The translations under genes and the position numbers were made by a program. From NCBI GenBank assembly GCA_017052515.1, contig JAFHKR010000038.1, positions 868,001 through 932,000 on the forward strand: a stretch of 64,000 nt of DNA, read 5' to 3'. A model generated the notes under the pieces. It was not told where the DNA came from. It worked only from the letters and a program-made list of their open reading frames with translations, and did not search any database. The stretch's first letter is position 1, and every line of letters starts with the position of its first letter. The DNA is from Fictibacillus nanhaiensis. Its GTDB lineage: Bacteria; Bacillota; Bacilli; Bacillales; Fictibacillaceae. Shown here in pieces: positions 1 through 8,209 of the stretch.

Positions 1-170
1 GAATATTGATTGGAGTGGAAGATGCGAGACTCCTACGGGACAGGCGGGCAGCTGAGACACTTAAGAGTGAAACGTACGAATGTGGCTCAGCGTCTGCCCC
101 GTGGAAAGCGAGCAGCCTGGAACGGAAATCAACACTTCCAAAAGCAACAAAGCTTACGAAAACAGCTTTT
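1..170 (+). repeat. Interspersed hairpin repeat, copy R1 (left end cut by window)
   Basis: Short form of a repeat family found six times in the window. The left part has TTGATTGGAGTGGAAGATG near position 6 and the core AGACTCCT; the right part has GGAAAGCGAGCA and AATCAAC near 127, then AAAACAGCTTTT at 159-170. An internal hairpin pairs GCTGAG with CTCAGC, where other copies pair GGTGAG with CTCACC, so the change is compensated. No transposase is present. The open frame that runs through it into the next gene is not taken as coding. Confidence 0.75.
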
Positions 171-257
171 AATAAAAATCATTGCTATGTATATTTTCTC
201 TTCAACAAACAAATTTTATTAGATGACAGTCAAAAATTTTTAAAGGAGTGTCATTTA

Positions 258-800
258 ATGAAAAAGACTATTCTCGTTACTTCAATGGCCGTAATGCTAT
301 CATCTTTCCTAGGTGCTTGCGGAATGAACAACAACGATAAGGACATGGGAAAAGAAGCGCGTAACAACATGACGGAAGTGAATTACGACAATCGTGCTGA
401 TCGCAATATGAATAACATGAACAACAACATGGATATGGGTATGAATAATCAATACGATGAAAACACACGTATGGACGTAGCAGATAAAGCGGCTAACAAA
501 GTAACAGACCTTAAAGAGGTAGAAGATGCGACTGTTATCGTTACAGAGAACAACGCATATGTAGCGGCAAAGCTTAAGGGTGGAGAAAGCATGAAGCTTT
601 CAAGAGAAACAGAAAAGAAGATCGGGGATACGGTTCGAAAAACAGATCCTGACATCAATGATGTATTTGTATCAACAAATCCTGATTTCATCGATCGTAT
701 GAACGGATATGCAGACGAGATCAACAAAGGAAATCCTGTATCAGGTTTCGTAAAAGAGTTTAACGATACGATTAAGCGTGTGTTTCCAACAAACCGTTAA
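258..800 (+). CDS. YhcN/YlaJ-family sporulation lipoprotein
   Basis: A 180-residue exported lipoprotein. Residues 1-20 form a signal peptide ending in the lipobox LGAC, so Cys21 would be lipidated. A low-complexity linker rich in Asn, Met and Asp (about residues 22-75, runs such as NNMNNNMDMGMNN) leads to a folded C-terminal half with V-T-E-N-N-A-Y-V-A and the conserved pattern of the YhcN/YlaJ family, whose members are made in the forespore and affect spore germination or outgrowth. The start at 258 is chosen because AAGGAGTG lies 7 bases upstream; a longer frame from position 6 would translate repeat R1. An intrinsic terminator follows, so it is probably monocistronic. The family is clear; the exact orthologue is not. 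Confidence 0.85.
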   Translation: MKKTILVTSMAVMLSSFLGACGMNNNDKDMGKEARNNMTEVNYDNRADRNMNNMNNNMDMGMNNQYDENTRMDVADKAANKVTDLKEVEDATVIVTENNAYVAAKLKGGESMKLSRETEKKIGDTVRKTDPDINDVFVSTNPDFIDRMNGYADEINKGNPVSGFVKEFNDTIKRVFPTNR

Positions 801-812
801 ATCATGTTGTAT

Positions 813-840
813 AAGGACTGAGTTGTCTCAGTCCTTTCTT
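813..840 (+). terminator. Intrinsic terminator of the YhcN-like gene
   Basis: AAGGACTGAG pairs perfectly with CTCAGTCCTT around a TTGT loop, followed by TCTT. It lies 12 bases after the stop codon. Confidence 0.85.
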
Positions 841-879
841 TACGAAAACATTTGTTAGAAAATTCATTATATCTGAATA

Positions 880-908
880 TTGACTCCAATCTCATATCAT
901 GTTACAAA
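880..908 (+). promoter_or_regulatory. Possible SigA promoter of brnQ
   Basis: TTGACT and TACAAA are separated by 17 bases. The -10 is a weak match. I see no T-box in the roughly 90 bases between this site and the gene. Confidence 0.35.
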
Positions 909-998
909 TACATATGGATAAAAAATATTTCGACAAAATTCGATAAAACCTAAAATAAAATTAATTTGTATAGATGACCACGGAGGAGGAAATTAAAT

Positions 999-2312
999 AT
1001 GCAGAAGCGAACGCTCTCGGTGGGCTTGATGTTATTTGCTTTGTTTTTTGGAGCTGGAAATTTAATCTTTCCGCCAGCATTGGGTCAGTCAGCAGGTGAG
1101 ATGGTCTGGCAATCCATGGTTGGCTTTTTTATAACAGGTGTTGGATTACCTTTATTAGGGGTAATCGCGCTAGCACGAACAGGTGGTGGACTACAGACGT
1201 TAACAGAGCGAGTGAATCCATTGTTCGGTTCTGTTTTCGCGACCATCCTTTATTTAGCTATCGGGCCATTCTTCGGAATTCCGAGAACAGGAACCGTTTC
1301 TTATGAGATGGCTGTTGTTCCTTTCTTACCAGAAAGCATGAACAATGGTTTAACTCTTTTCTTGTTTACGGTTGTATTCTTTACCGTAACCTACTGGCTG
1401 TCGTTAAATCCATCAAAACTGGTAGACCGAATCGGAAATATCTTAACGCCATTATTATTGCTGATTATCGTATCCCTTTTAGTTAAAGCGGTCATAACAC
1501 CGGTTGGAAAATTAGGAACAGCATCTCCTGATTATGCTAGTAATCCACTAATTAAAGGATTTATGGATGGTTATTTGACGATGGATACACTTGGCGCACT
1601 TGCGTTTGGTATCGTAGTCATCACAGCAGTGAAACGGCCAGAAATGAAAAAAGAACAAGTGACTAAGATGGTTATTAAAGCGGGGTTGATCGCAGCTACT
1701 TGTTTAGCCGCTGTTTATGGGATCTTAGCCTATTTAGGAGCAACAAGTCAGGCACTTGGGCAGACGGATAACGGCGGTCAGATTCTTACAAATGTTGTAG
1801 CAGAACTATTTGGTCCGTTTGGAAACGTACTACTTGGACTAGCTGTCGCGCTAGCTTGTTTAACAACTTCTGTAGGTCTTGTCACCGCATGTGGTGAGTT
1901 TGCAAAAAAAATGTTTCCAAATGTTTCGTATAAAACGGTTGTACTTATTATGAGTGTGTTCAGTGCAGGTGTTGCAAACTTAGGATTAACACAACTCATC
2001 TCTGTTTCTGTACCTGTTTTAACAGCGATCTATCCGATTGCGATCGTTTTGATTCTGCTTTCCTTCTTACATGATTTGTTCTCTGGAAGAAAAGAAGTAT
2101 ATATCGGTGGAATCGTTGCAACTGCTCTGGTCTCAATAGCAGATGGATTGAAAGCTTTTGGAATTAAACTTGGTGCAATCGAACAGATTTATTCATATAT
2201 TCCTCTATTTGCAGATGGAATCGGGTGGCTGATCCCAGCGATCATTGGATCAGTTGTAGGTTTTATCATTGCTGTAATAAGAGGTAGAATCGTTATCTTC
2301 TCTACAAATTAA
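999..2312 (+). CDS. brnQ: Branched-chain amino acid carrier BrnQ (LIVCS family)
   Basis: A 437-residue membrane carrier with about 12 predicted hydrophobic helices. The N-terminal signature (FALFFGAGNLIFPPALGQSA) is typical of the LIVCS family, which imports leucine, isoleucine and valine with sodium or protons. Length matches the family. GGAGGAGG lies just upstream of the ATG, which supports the start. It is flanked by terminators, so it is a single-gene unit. Substrate preference within the family cannot be read from sequence, and bacilli often carry several BrnQ paralogues. Confidence 0.93.
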   Translation: MQKRTLSVGLMLFALFFGAGNLIFPPALGQSAGEMVWQSMVGFFITGVGLPLLGVIALARTGGGLQTLTERVNPLFGSVFATILYLAIGPFFGIPRTGTVSYEMAVVPFLPESMNNGLTLFLFTVVFFTVTYWLSLNPSKLVDRIGNILTPLLLLIIVSLLVKAVITPVGKLGTASPDYASNPLIKGFMDGYLTMDTLGALAFGIVVITAVKRPEMKKEQVTKMVIKAGLIAATCLAAVYGILAYLGATSQALGQTDNGGQILTNVVAELFGPFGNVLLGLAVALACLTTSVGLVTACGEFAKKMFPNVSYKTVVLIMSVFSAGVANLGLTQLISVSVPVLTAIYPIAIVLILLSFLHDLFSGRKEVYIGGIVATALVSIADGLKAFGIKLGAIEQIYSYIPLFADGIGWLIPAIIGSVVGFIIAVIRGRIVIFSTN

Positions 2313-2321
2313 GCAAAAACG

Positions 2322-2357
2322 AATGCCTTAGGATCAGAATCCTAAGGCATTTTTTAT
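2322..2357. terminator. Bidirectional terminator between brnQ and the convergent dehydrogenase
   Basis: AATGCCTTAGGAT pairs with ATCCTAAGGCATT around a short loop, followed by TTTTTATTT on the plus strand. It lies between convergent genes. Confidence 0.85.
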
Positions 2358-2362
2358 TTAAA

Positions 2363-3820
2363 TTATACCAACGCTGGTGTTTTTTCTTTTATTTTCGCTG
2401 CAACGTTTTGAGCGATCCAAACGCCACATGCACTTGCTTGGGCTAGACCACGCGTAATCCCAGCACCATCTCCACCCACATAGAGTCCGTTGATCTCTGA
2501 CTCAAACTTGTCATCGAGTTTTGGACGAGCAGAATAAAACTTAGCTTCTACACCATAGAACAATGTGTGTTCAGATGCGATCCCTGGTGTTACTTTATCC
2601 AAAGCCTCAGTCATCTCAATCAAACTTTTCATCGTGTTATATGGAAGCACAAGCCCAAGGTCACCTGGAACCGCTTCTTTTAACGTTGGACGAAGGAAGC
2701 CTTCTTTTATACGCTTATCTGTAGAGCGACGCCCTTTTAAGATATCTCCATATTTCTGAACGACTAGCCCACCCATAGACAGCTGGTTGGCAAGTTTAGA
2801 GACTTCATGAGCGTACTCAGTTGGCTGATCGAATGGTTCAGCAAACTGATGTGATACGAGCAGTGCAAAGTTTGTGTTCTCACTGCCTAGCTTTGGATCT
2901 TTATAAGCGTGTCCGTTCGCAAGCATGATGCCAGAGTGGTTCTCCACGACTACATGTCCAGAAGGGTTAGAACAGAACGTTCTTACTTTTGTGCCCACAG
3001 ATGTATTAAAGACAAATTTCCCTTCATAAAGGTGCTTATTGATCTCTTCCATCACCAAGTTGGACGTTTCCACGCGAACGCCAATATCGACTTGGTTAGC
3101 TGTCATTTTAATACGGCGTTTCTTAAGGATCTTAGTTAGCCATGTTGACCCATCCCGCCCAGGAACAATAACAACTTTCTCGGATGTAAGAGAGGTTCCG
3201 TCTTTTAAAAGAATCCCTTTTGCTACATATCCTTCAGTCGTTCGTTCTGTAATGAGATCTTCAACCTCCGCTTTATATTTCATCTCGATGCGCGTTTTTA
3301 AATATTCGTATATGCTTTTTAGTATTTCAAGGTTTTGTTCTGTACCAAGATGGCGAACTTGAGCTCGTAACAGCTTTAAACCAGCGGCATAACCGCGCTT
3401 TTCAATATCTTTAACTTCAGGGGTGAGAGGATCCGTGATCGAATCTGTAGCACCATGCTCTAAGTTGATATCATCTACATATTTAATAAGTTCGACCACT
3501 TGTTCTTCAGAAAGATAATCAGTCATCCATCCTCCGAATTCGCTCGTAATATTGAACTTTCCATCCGAATAAGCTCCTGCTCCACCAAAGCCGTTTGTGA
3601 TCGAGCAAGCAGGTAAACAACCCGCAAATTCTTTTCTACCTGCTGCAGGTGGACATTTTTGAACTTTCTTCTCTAAAATTGGACACGAACGTGCATAGAT
3701 GTCATGTCCTTTATCTATTAACAATATTTTTGCATCTGGAAGCTGTCTCGTTAGTTCGTAGCTCGTAAAGATCCCTGCAGGACCTGCGCCAACAACAATT
3801 ACATCATAATGGGTATTCAT
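2363..3820 (-). CDS. FAD-dependent dehydrogenase (COG2509-like)
   Basis: A 485-residue cytoplasmic flavoprotein. The N-terminus has a dinucleotide-binding Rossmann motif (VIVVGAGPAGIFTSYEL). Cysteine-containing segments follow (CPILEKKVQKCP, GCLPACS), then NGFGGAGAYSDGKFN. The C-terminal GGDGAGITRGLAQA completes the FAD site. This arrangement matches the uncharacterised 'FAD-dependent dehydrogenase' group COG2509; substrate and electron acceptor are unknown. The start is placed at 3820 because AAGGGGGAT precedes that ATG; an upstream in-frame ATG at 3886 lacks a good ribosome site and would add 22 atypical residues. It is monocistronic and convergent with brnQ. Confidence 0.82.
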   Translation of the reverse strand: MNTHYDVIVVGAGPAGIFTSYELTRQLPDAKILLIDKGHDIYARSCPILEKKVQKCPPAAGRKEFAGCLPACSITNGFGGAGAYSDGKFNITSEFGGWMTDYLSEEQVVELIKYVDDINLEHGATDSITDPLTPEVKDIEKRGYAAGLKLLRAQVRHLGTEQNLEILKSIYEYLKTRIEMKYKAEVEDLITERTTEGYVAKGILLKDGTSLTSEKVVIVPGRDGSTWLTKILKKRRIKMTANQVDIGVRVETSNLVMEEINKHLYEGKFVFNTSVGTKVRTFCSNPSGHVVVENHSGIMLANGHAYKDPKLGSENTNFALLVSHQFAEPFDQPTEYAHEVSKLANQLSMGGLVVQKYGDILKGRRSTDKRIKEGFLRPTLKEAVPGDLGLVLPYNTMKSLIEMTEALDKVTPGIASEHTLFYGVEAKFYSARPKLDDKFESEINGLYVGGDGAGITRGLAQASACGVWIAQNVAAKIKEKTPALV

Positions 3821-4039
3821 AATAATCCCCCTTGAAATACTTGGTAGTTTTTCTTGAATTGTTTTTTCCCTTGGTAAATATAACAATTATTAAAGTGGAT
3901 TTCAACTGAAATACGAACAATTTATTTAAAAAATATATTTTTATTCGTGTTTTATCAACGTGAAGGGGATAAGTGAATGCTATTTTTACGGTGTGGGGTA
4001 TTAAAGATTCTTTTCCCACCTATAATCCCTGAAATTTTA

Positions 4040-4110
4040 GTGTTATTACCGCGAGTCTTTACGTTAATTCCGCGAGATTGATCATATAACCGCGAGTCGA
4101 CATGTATCGA
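4040..4110. repeat. Array A: degenerate 20/21-bp-spaced units, core CCGCGAG
   Basis: The intergenic stretch 3821-4190 has no gene. CCGCGAG occurs at 4049, 4070 and 4090 (steps of 21 and 20), each preceded by an AT-rich TTATTA or TTAATT-type word. A fourth unit toward 4110 is eroded. The array lies just beyond the terminator of the minus-strand gene that ends at 4191. Confidence 0.65.
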
Positions 4111-4156
4111 CAATGTCTAATCGCGCTATACCCCTTTGATCCTCACAACTCTCTAA

Positions 4157-4190
4157 ACAAAAAAACCTAAAGAAAAAGCTTCTTTAGGTT
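4157..4190 (-). terminator. Terminator of the secreted-protein gene
   Basis: AACCTAAAGA (4164-4173) pairs with TCTTTAGGTT (4181-4190). On the minus strand it is followed by a run of Ts (the As at 4158-4165). It abuts the stop codon at 4191. Confidence 0.85.
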
Positions 4191-5018
4191 CTAGAATCTG
4201 ATTTTTATGATTTTCCAGCTGTCTGTCATTGATTTTCGTTCCATTAAAAAGGTTAGGGTATCCGTTTGTAAACCGCTATCATCGTATTTTTTTACTCGTG
4301 CTCTTATTTCCGTTCGAACAACAGGTGGATACCTGGTGCTTGGAGATCTAATATCATACTGCATACTCGTGATCCCTTTGAACAGCTTTGTAATGGTTGG
4401 ATCTTTTAACAGCGCCTTGTTAAGGACAGGCATGGCTATTTTGATGTCTTGCTGTTTCATACCGACTAAAAACATAGACACGGCTTGTTTTGCGCTTGCT
4501 CCAGCTGCGTATTTCGTAAGTTGTCCTCCAGCTTTTAAGATCATAAATTGATGGGAAGGATCTATATTGCGAGAACGGTGTGTTGAACTACCTAAAAAGT
4601 GTATGCAAAAATGGCCAGGAAATCCGTTCTCTAATGCTCCTGCTCCGTGAGGCATTCCGTGCATGCTGCCAGCAAGCATCCTGCCATTTACGGGAATTAG
4701 TATAGCGCGGCGGTTCCAGCTCCATTTGTCGTTATAGAGGTGCTTTAGAACAGCAGTATCGTCTCTAGTCAACGGCTGTACATCGGCATGCTTATTACCC
4801 GCTCTTCTTTGTACTTGAAAATAAAAGCCTGTCTCTAAATCCACAACTTTAAAAGTAGCACCTTTAGGAAGGAGTTTGTTTACTTTCTCCCACTCCAAAA
4901 CCTCCCCCTTTTTTACGATTGGGAAATAGGTTAGGGGTTCTTTTGCTTCAGTGGTGAGGGGAAAGAAGAAGCTTAAACAAGCCGTTAATAGAACTCCAAT
5001 CCTGATCTTATTCCACAT
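4191..5018 (-). CDS. Secreted protein of unknown function
   Basis: A 275-residue protein with a signal peptide (KIRIGVLLTACLSFFFPLT, then a TEAKE cleavage region), so it is probably exported. The mature part contains a region rich in His, Gly and Cys (SMHGMPHGAG, then GFPGHFCIHFLGSSTH at roughly residues 120-150). That recalls, but does not match, the His/Cys active site of YkuD-type L,D-transpeptidases. The C-terminal ~70 residues (DIRSPSTRYPPVVRTEIRAR onward) look like a separate beta-rich domain. I do not recognise the family. It is a single-gene unit, divergent from the permease pair at 5148. Confidence 0.7.
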   Translation of the reverse strand: MWNKIRIGVLLTACLSFFFPLTTEAKEPLTYFPIVKKGEVLEWEKVNKLLPKGATFKVVDLETGFYFQVQRRAGNKHADVQPLTRDDTAVLKHLYNDKWSWNRRAILIPVNGRMLAGSMHGMPHGAGALENGFPGHFCIHFLGSSTHRSRNIDPSHQFMILKAGGQLTKYAAGASAKQAVSMFLVGMKQQDIKIAMPVLNKALLKDPTITKLFKGITSMQYDIRSPSTRYPPVVRTEIRARVKKYDDSGLQTDTLTFLMERKSMTDSWKIIKIRF

Positions 5019-5147
5019 AGTCTGTCCTCAATTCCATATGTTTTTCTCTTCCTTAATATGGATTGTTTTAGCCGTTTTATCCTTCAAAAATAAGGAAGTG
5101 AATAAAAAGCAATGAATGCTTCGTCTAAAAAGAAAAGGGGGAGCTTT

Positions 5148-6005
5148 ATGAGGATTATAAAAAAATTGTTCATGCAGCTGTTTTTAACGATTATTTCAAT
5201 CATATTGATCAGCGGACTACCAGAGTTAATCATGAACAAGAACGTATCCATGTATTTTCAAAAAATCAAAGTTGTTCTATTTGATGTGATTCATTTAAAT
5301 GAGATGACTTATATGAACCAGGGTAAGCAGAGATTGTTTTTAGATGATATCTGGTCGCCATATCTGTATTCATTAACCATTCTTTTTGGAGCATTAGCTA
5401 TTGCCTTTTGTATGGCACAGCTCCTTACTTGGTGCACGTTAATAATGCCGATGTTCATAAGAAGAGCAGTGAAGAACATTCTTACTTTTTTAGAATCATT
5501 ACCAGATCTTCTTGTTTTTGCACTCGTACAGATGGCAATTGTTCTTATTTTTAAAAAAACAGGAATTCTCGTCTCAAATGTGGCTTCATTAGGGGCTGAG
5601 GACAGAATTTATATAGTACCGATCGTGTGCTTAATGATTTTGCCTTTTGTTTATTTTTATAAGATGATGATTCTTCTTTCAGAAGAGGAGCTTGGAAAAT
5701 CATATGTCGAAATGAGTTTAGCGAAGGGCATGAGAAGAATATATGTACTTATCGTCCACGTGACGAGGAATACAAGTGAAGGAATCTTTCACTTTTCAAA
5801 GTCTGTTCTTTGGTTTATGATCTCAAACCTTCTCCTTGTGGAGGTGATCTTTAATATCCATGGAATTACCCATTATATGTACAGTGATTTTAGACCAGAG
5901 ATGTTAGCAGCTTGCTTAATTTTGCTCGTTATTCCTTTTTTCCTTTTATATGCTCTTTTCGAATGGACCATCATCCGGTTATCGAGAAGAGGTGAGCTGA
6001 TTTGA
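5148..6005 (+). CDS. ABC transporter permease, DppB/OppB-like
   Basis: A 285-residue integral membrane protein with an N-terminal helix (about residues 5-25), a long extracytoplasmic loop, then about five more helices. A BPD_transp-type segment (EELGKSYVEMSLAKGMRRIYVL) contains the EAA-like loop that contacts the ATPase. This layout is that of the first permease of di/oligopeptide importers. The start at 5148 follows GGGGGAG; an in-frame ATG at 5112 has no good ribosome site. Its stop overlaps the start of the next permease, so translation is coupled. No binding protein or ATPase lies nearby, so the substrate is unknown. Confidence 0.75.
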   Translation: MRIIKKLFMQLFLTIISIILISGLPELIMNKNVSMYFQKIKVVLFDVIHLNEMTYMNQGKQRLFLDDIWSPYLYSLTILFGALAIAFCMAQLLTWCTLIMPMFIRRAVKNILTFLESLPDLLVFALVQMAIVLIFKKTGILVSNVASLGAEDRIYIVPIVCLMILPFVYFYKMMILLSEEELGKSYVEMSLAKGMRRIYVLIVHVTRNTSEGIFHFSKSVLWFMISNLLLVEVIFNIHGITHYMYSDFRPEMLAACLILLVIPFFLLYALFEWTIIRLSRRGELI

Positions 6006-7024
6006 TTCGCAGCAGTAAGTTTTGGGTCGGTCTAACCATCTTGAGCGTATTCATCTTTTCTAGCTTTGGATTCGCATTGTTTTATGATAGTGACGTTCGT
6101 CAAGTTCAGCTGCTTTATGATGATGACAAAAACTTGATAGGAGGCGCACCTTTTGAGCCATCTCTCATGTTTCCACTAGGTACAGACCCCTTAGGTTATG
6201 ATATCAGCCAAAAAGTATTGCAAGGAGCAAAATTCACTCTACTCGCAGTTATTGCGATCGGTGTGTTTCGTGTCCTGTTTAGTTTTATCGTGGCGATTCC
6301 ATTTGCTTTCTATTTACCAGAGAAGATCCGTAAAGGGTTAGATCAGCTACTTAGTTCTTTTTATTTTATTCCACTCACGATTATCGCTGTGTTCATTTTA
6401 AGCCCCATAATACGTGAGCAGTTGAGTGCTGAAGGAGAAGAGTTCTTTCTCTATACGTTTACGGAACGGATTGGTCTGGAAGTTATTATTTTAACGTTGC
6501 TCGTAGTGCCATTACTCGGTTCGATGATCGGGAACATGATGGCATCTGTATTAAAAGAAGAGTTTATAGAAGGAGCACGACTATTAGGGGCTAGTAGGTG
6601 GCGTGTTTTCACTAAACATGTTATTCCTCATATGTTGCCCAAGCTTGTCATTGTATGGTGTCAGCAATGCGTTCAAGTACTGATTATTTTTACTCACCTC
6701 GGTTACTTTAAGTTGTTCTTTGGAGGAACAGATATTGATTTTAATCCGATGATGGCCGATCCACCTAAATCATTGTCAAACGAGTGGTCAGGTCTTGTTG
6801 GGAATTATTATATTCAGATTCATGCCAATCCTTATATCGCACTCGGTCCAATCATTATGTTCGGTATCGCTATATATGCTTTTCAGCTTATAGGAGAAGG
6901 TTTTCAGGATCACCTACAAACCAGACATTATAAAAAAGAGAAACGTGATCGCATGTCAGGAACACAGAATCCCGTGAATGAACAGAGAATGTCCTTTGAT
7001 TTCGTGCATAAAAGAGGTGCTTAA
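6002..7024 (+). CDS. ABC transporter permease, DppC/OppC-like
   Basis: A 340-residue membrane protein starting with TTG (GAGGTGA upstream), overlapping the previous stop by 4 bases. It has the N-terminal helix and the sequence GTDPLGYDISQKVLQGAKFT typical of DppC/OppC proteins, then five further helices with the EAA loop EEFIEGARLLGASRWRVFTK. The C-terminal tail after GEGFQDHLQ is about 35 residues, charged and cytoplasmic. With the preceding gene it would form a heterodimeric channel, but ATPases and a solute-binding protein are missing here. It may borrow components encoded elsewhere or be an incomplete system. Confidence 0.8.
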   Translation: MIRSSKFWVGLTILSVFIFSSFGFALFYDSDVRQVQLLYDDDKNLIGGAPFEPSLMFPLGTDPLGYDISQKVLQGAKFTLLAVIAIGVFRVLFSFIVAIPFAFYLPEKIRKGLDQLLSSFYFIPLTIIAVFILSPIIREQLSAEGEEFFLYTFTERIGLEVIILTLLVVPLLGSMIGNMMASVLKEEFIEGARLLGASRWRVFTKHVIPHMLPKLVIVWCQQCVQVLIIFTHLGYFKLFFGGTDIDFNPMMADPPKSLSNEWSGLVGNYYIQIHANPYIALGPIIMFGIAIYAFQLIGEGFQDHLQTRHYKKEKRDRMSGTQNPVNEQRMSFDFVHKRGA

Positions 7025-7088
7025 AAAAACACCACTTTTCTCTTCTCGCCATACTATGTAATATCCTGTGCAGACAGGGGGGAGAGAA

Positions 7089-7865
7089 ATGATTTTTGTT
7101 AATGGATATCCGGTAGAAACGGCTCAAATCTCTGGTTTCAAATCGCTTACACCTACACAGAAACAAGTAGGCGAAAAGCTTCAAAAATCCAGAGAATCGT
7201 TTTATTACACAAGTCCACATCAGTTTTTATTTGAAGTGGTCATGCGTACAAATATTGTAGCTGCTGCAAACGGTATGCGAGATAGCGGAGCAGGATTTGC
7301 AACGTTCGTGAATTCACGCTGCAATCCACAATATTGGAGAAGAACAGCTTATGGCGGTTTTTTGCTTCGATCAGATGTCCGTCCTTCTGACGCCATCTCA
7401 GATATTTTTATCAATGGAAAAAGGTACGGGTTCGAATGTACAACAGCTATAATGATCATGATGTACAAAGCGATTCTTGAAACAATTGGAGCGGGTATGT
7501 TTGATCAATTGTTTAACGGGTTGCTTCTCTACAGTACGGAACATGATGAGGATCTACAGATTATCGCTGTACCATCTGGGGATTCGTTGCCTGGAGATGT
7601 AAGATATGTTAAAAATCCAGAACATCACCCGAATACGCCTCAATGGCAAGGTGAAAACTTAATCGATCTTGGAAACGGACAATTTTTTGGTCATGGCATC
7701 GGAACAGGAACAATTGGAGAGGTTATCGATGTGCTTAATCAAAAAAGAATGCCTGGCGCAACGGTTTCCGCCTTTTTAACAGCGGAGATCATAAGGCCGA
7801 ACTATCGACTTATGTCGGAATACACACGTCATCCAATTCGAAGACTGCTTGGTGGAGTCATATAA
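7089..7865 (+). CDS. tgl: Spore protein-glutamine gamma-glutamyltransferase (transglutaminase)
   Basis: A 258-residue enzyme that cross-links spore coat proteins through epsilon-(gamma-glutamyl)lysine bonds. It matches Bacillus Tgl over its full length: the catalytic cysteine is in YGFECTTAIMI (Cys117, corresponding to B. subtilis Cys116), with the conserved RCNPQYWRRTAYGGF and FGHGIGTGT segments. B. subtilis Tgl is 245 residues. The start at 7089 follows GGGGGAGAG; the in-frame ATG at 7068 would place the ribosome site inside the gene. CATACTATG at about 7050 resembles a mother-cell (SigE/SigK) -10 element, which fits a coat enzyme, but the match is weak. Confidence 0.93.
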   Translation: MIFVNGYPVETAQISGFKSLTPTQKQVGEKLQKSRESFYYTSPHQFLFEVVMRTNIVAAANGMRDSGAGFATFVNSRCNPQYWRRTAYGGFLLRSDVRPSDAISDIFINGKRYGFECTTAIMIMMYKAILETIGAGMFDQLFNGLLLYSTEHDEDLQIIAVPSGDSLPGDVRYVKNPEHHPNTPQWQGENLIDLGNGQFFGHGIGTGTIGEVIDVLNQKRMPGATVSAFLTAEIIRPNYRLMSEYTRHPIRRLLGGVI

Positions 7866-7896
7866 AGTTCGTTAATTCTATTGAGAGGGTGTAAGA

Positions 7897-8121
7897 GGTT
7901 GATCTCCGTTTCACGCGCTCGCTGTCCGGGGGGCGTGCGGTGAGCCACCTCATGCCTTCTTAGAATGCATTTTTGCTCCTGCGTCTACTAGCAATGCTAC
8001 CGAAGTAAGCTTCCTCGTCGCATGCCTTGCGAGATGCTTATTCAAGCAGAAGGCACGCTAATCCCCCAGAAGTCTCCCACCTTACACTACAATGAACTTA
8101 GCAATGATGGCTTTAAAATAG
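7897..8121 (-). repeat. Interspersed hairpin repeat, copy R2 (long form)
   Basis: The stretch 7866-8209 has no gene and is mostly this element, reading on the minus strand. Its ends match copy R3 (GTGTAAGGTGGGAGACT and GCGAGCGCGTGAAACGG on the minus strand). Between the arms it carries an extra module of about 110 bp containing AAGGCATGCGACGAGGAAGC and GTAGACGCAGGAGCA, which is shared only with copy R4. Confidence 0.75.
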
Positions 8122-8159
8122 TACACCTAAGCAACACCTTTTAGTATTGAGACATACAA

Positions 8160-8197
8160 AAAGACGCAGAGAGCTAAAATCTCTGCGTCTTTTGTAT
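8160..8197. terminator. Bidirectional terminator downstream of the M23 hydrolase gene
   Basis: AAAGACGCAGAGA pairs perfectly with TCTCTGCGTCTTT around GCTAAAA, with a T run on the plus side and an AAAAA run on the other. It serves the minus-strand gene ending at 8210. Confidence 0.85.
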
Positions 8198-8209
8198 TGT
8201 ATTTATAAA

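Noticed and set aside
6-257. N-terminal extension of the YhcN-like protein reading from position 6
   Set aside because: It translates repeat R1, lacks a ribosome site, and would bury the lipoprotein signal peptide and lipobox.
850-998. T-box leader before brnQ
   Set aside because: No T-box sequence (GGGTGGNACC-type) or specifier stem is visible, and the leader is too short.
7915-8095. Possible coding or phage-attachment remnant after tgl
   Set aside because: The sequence is the interspersed hairpin repeat (copy R2); no integrase or tRNA is near.
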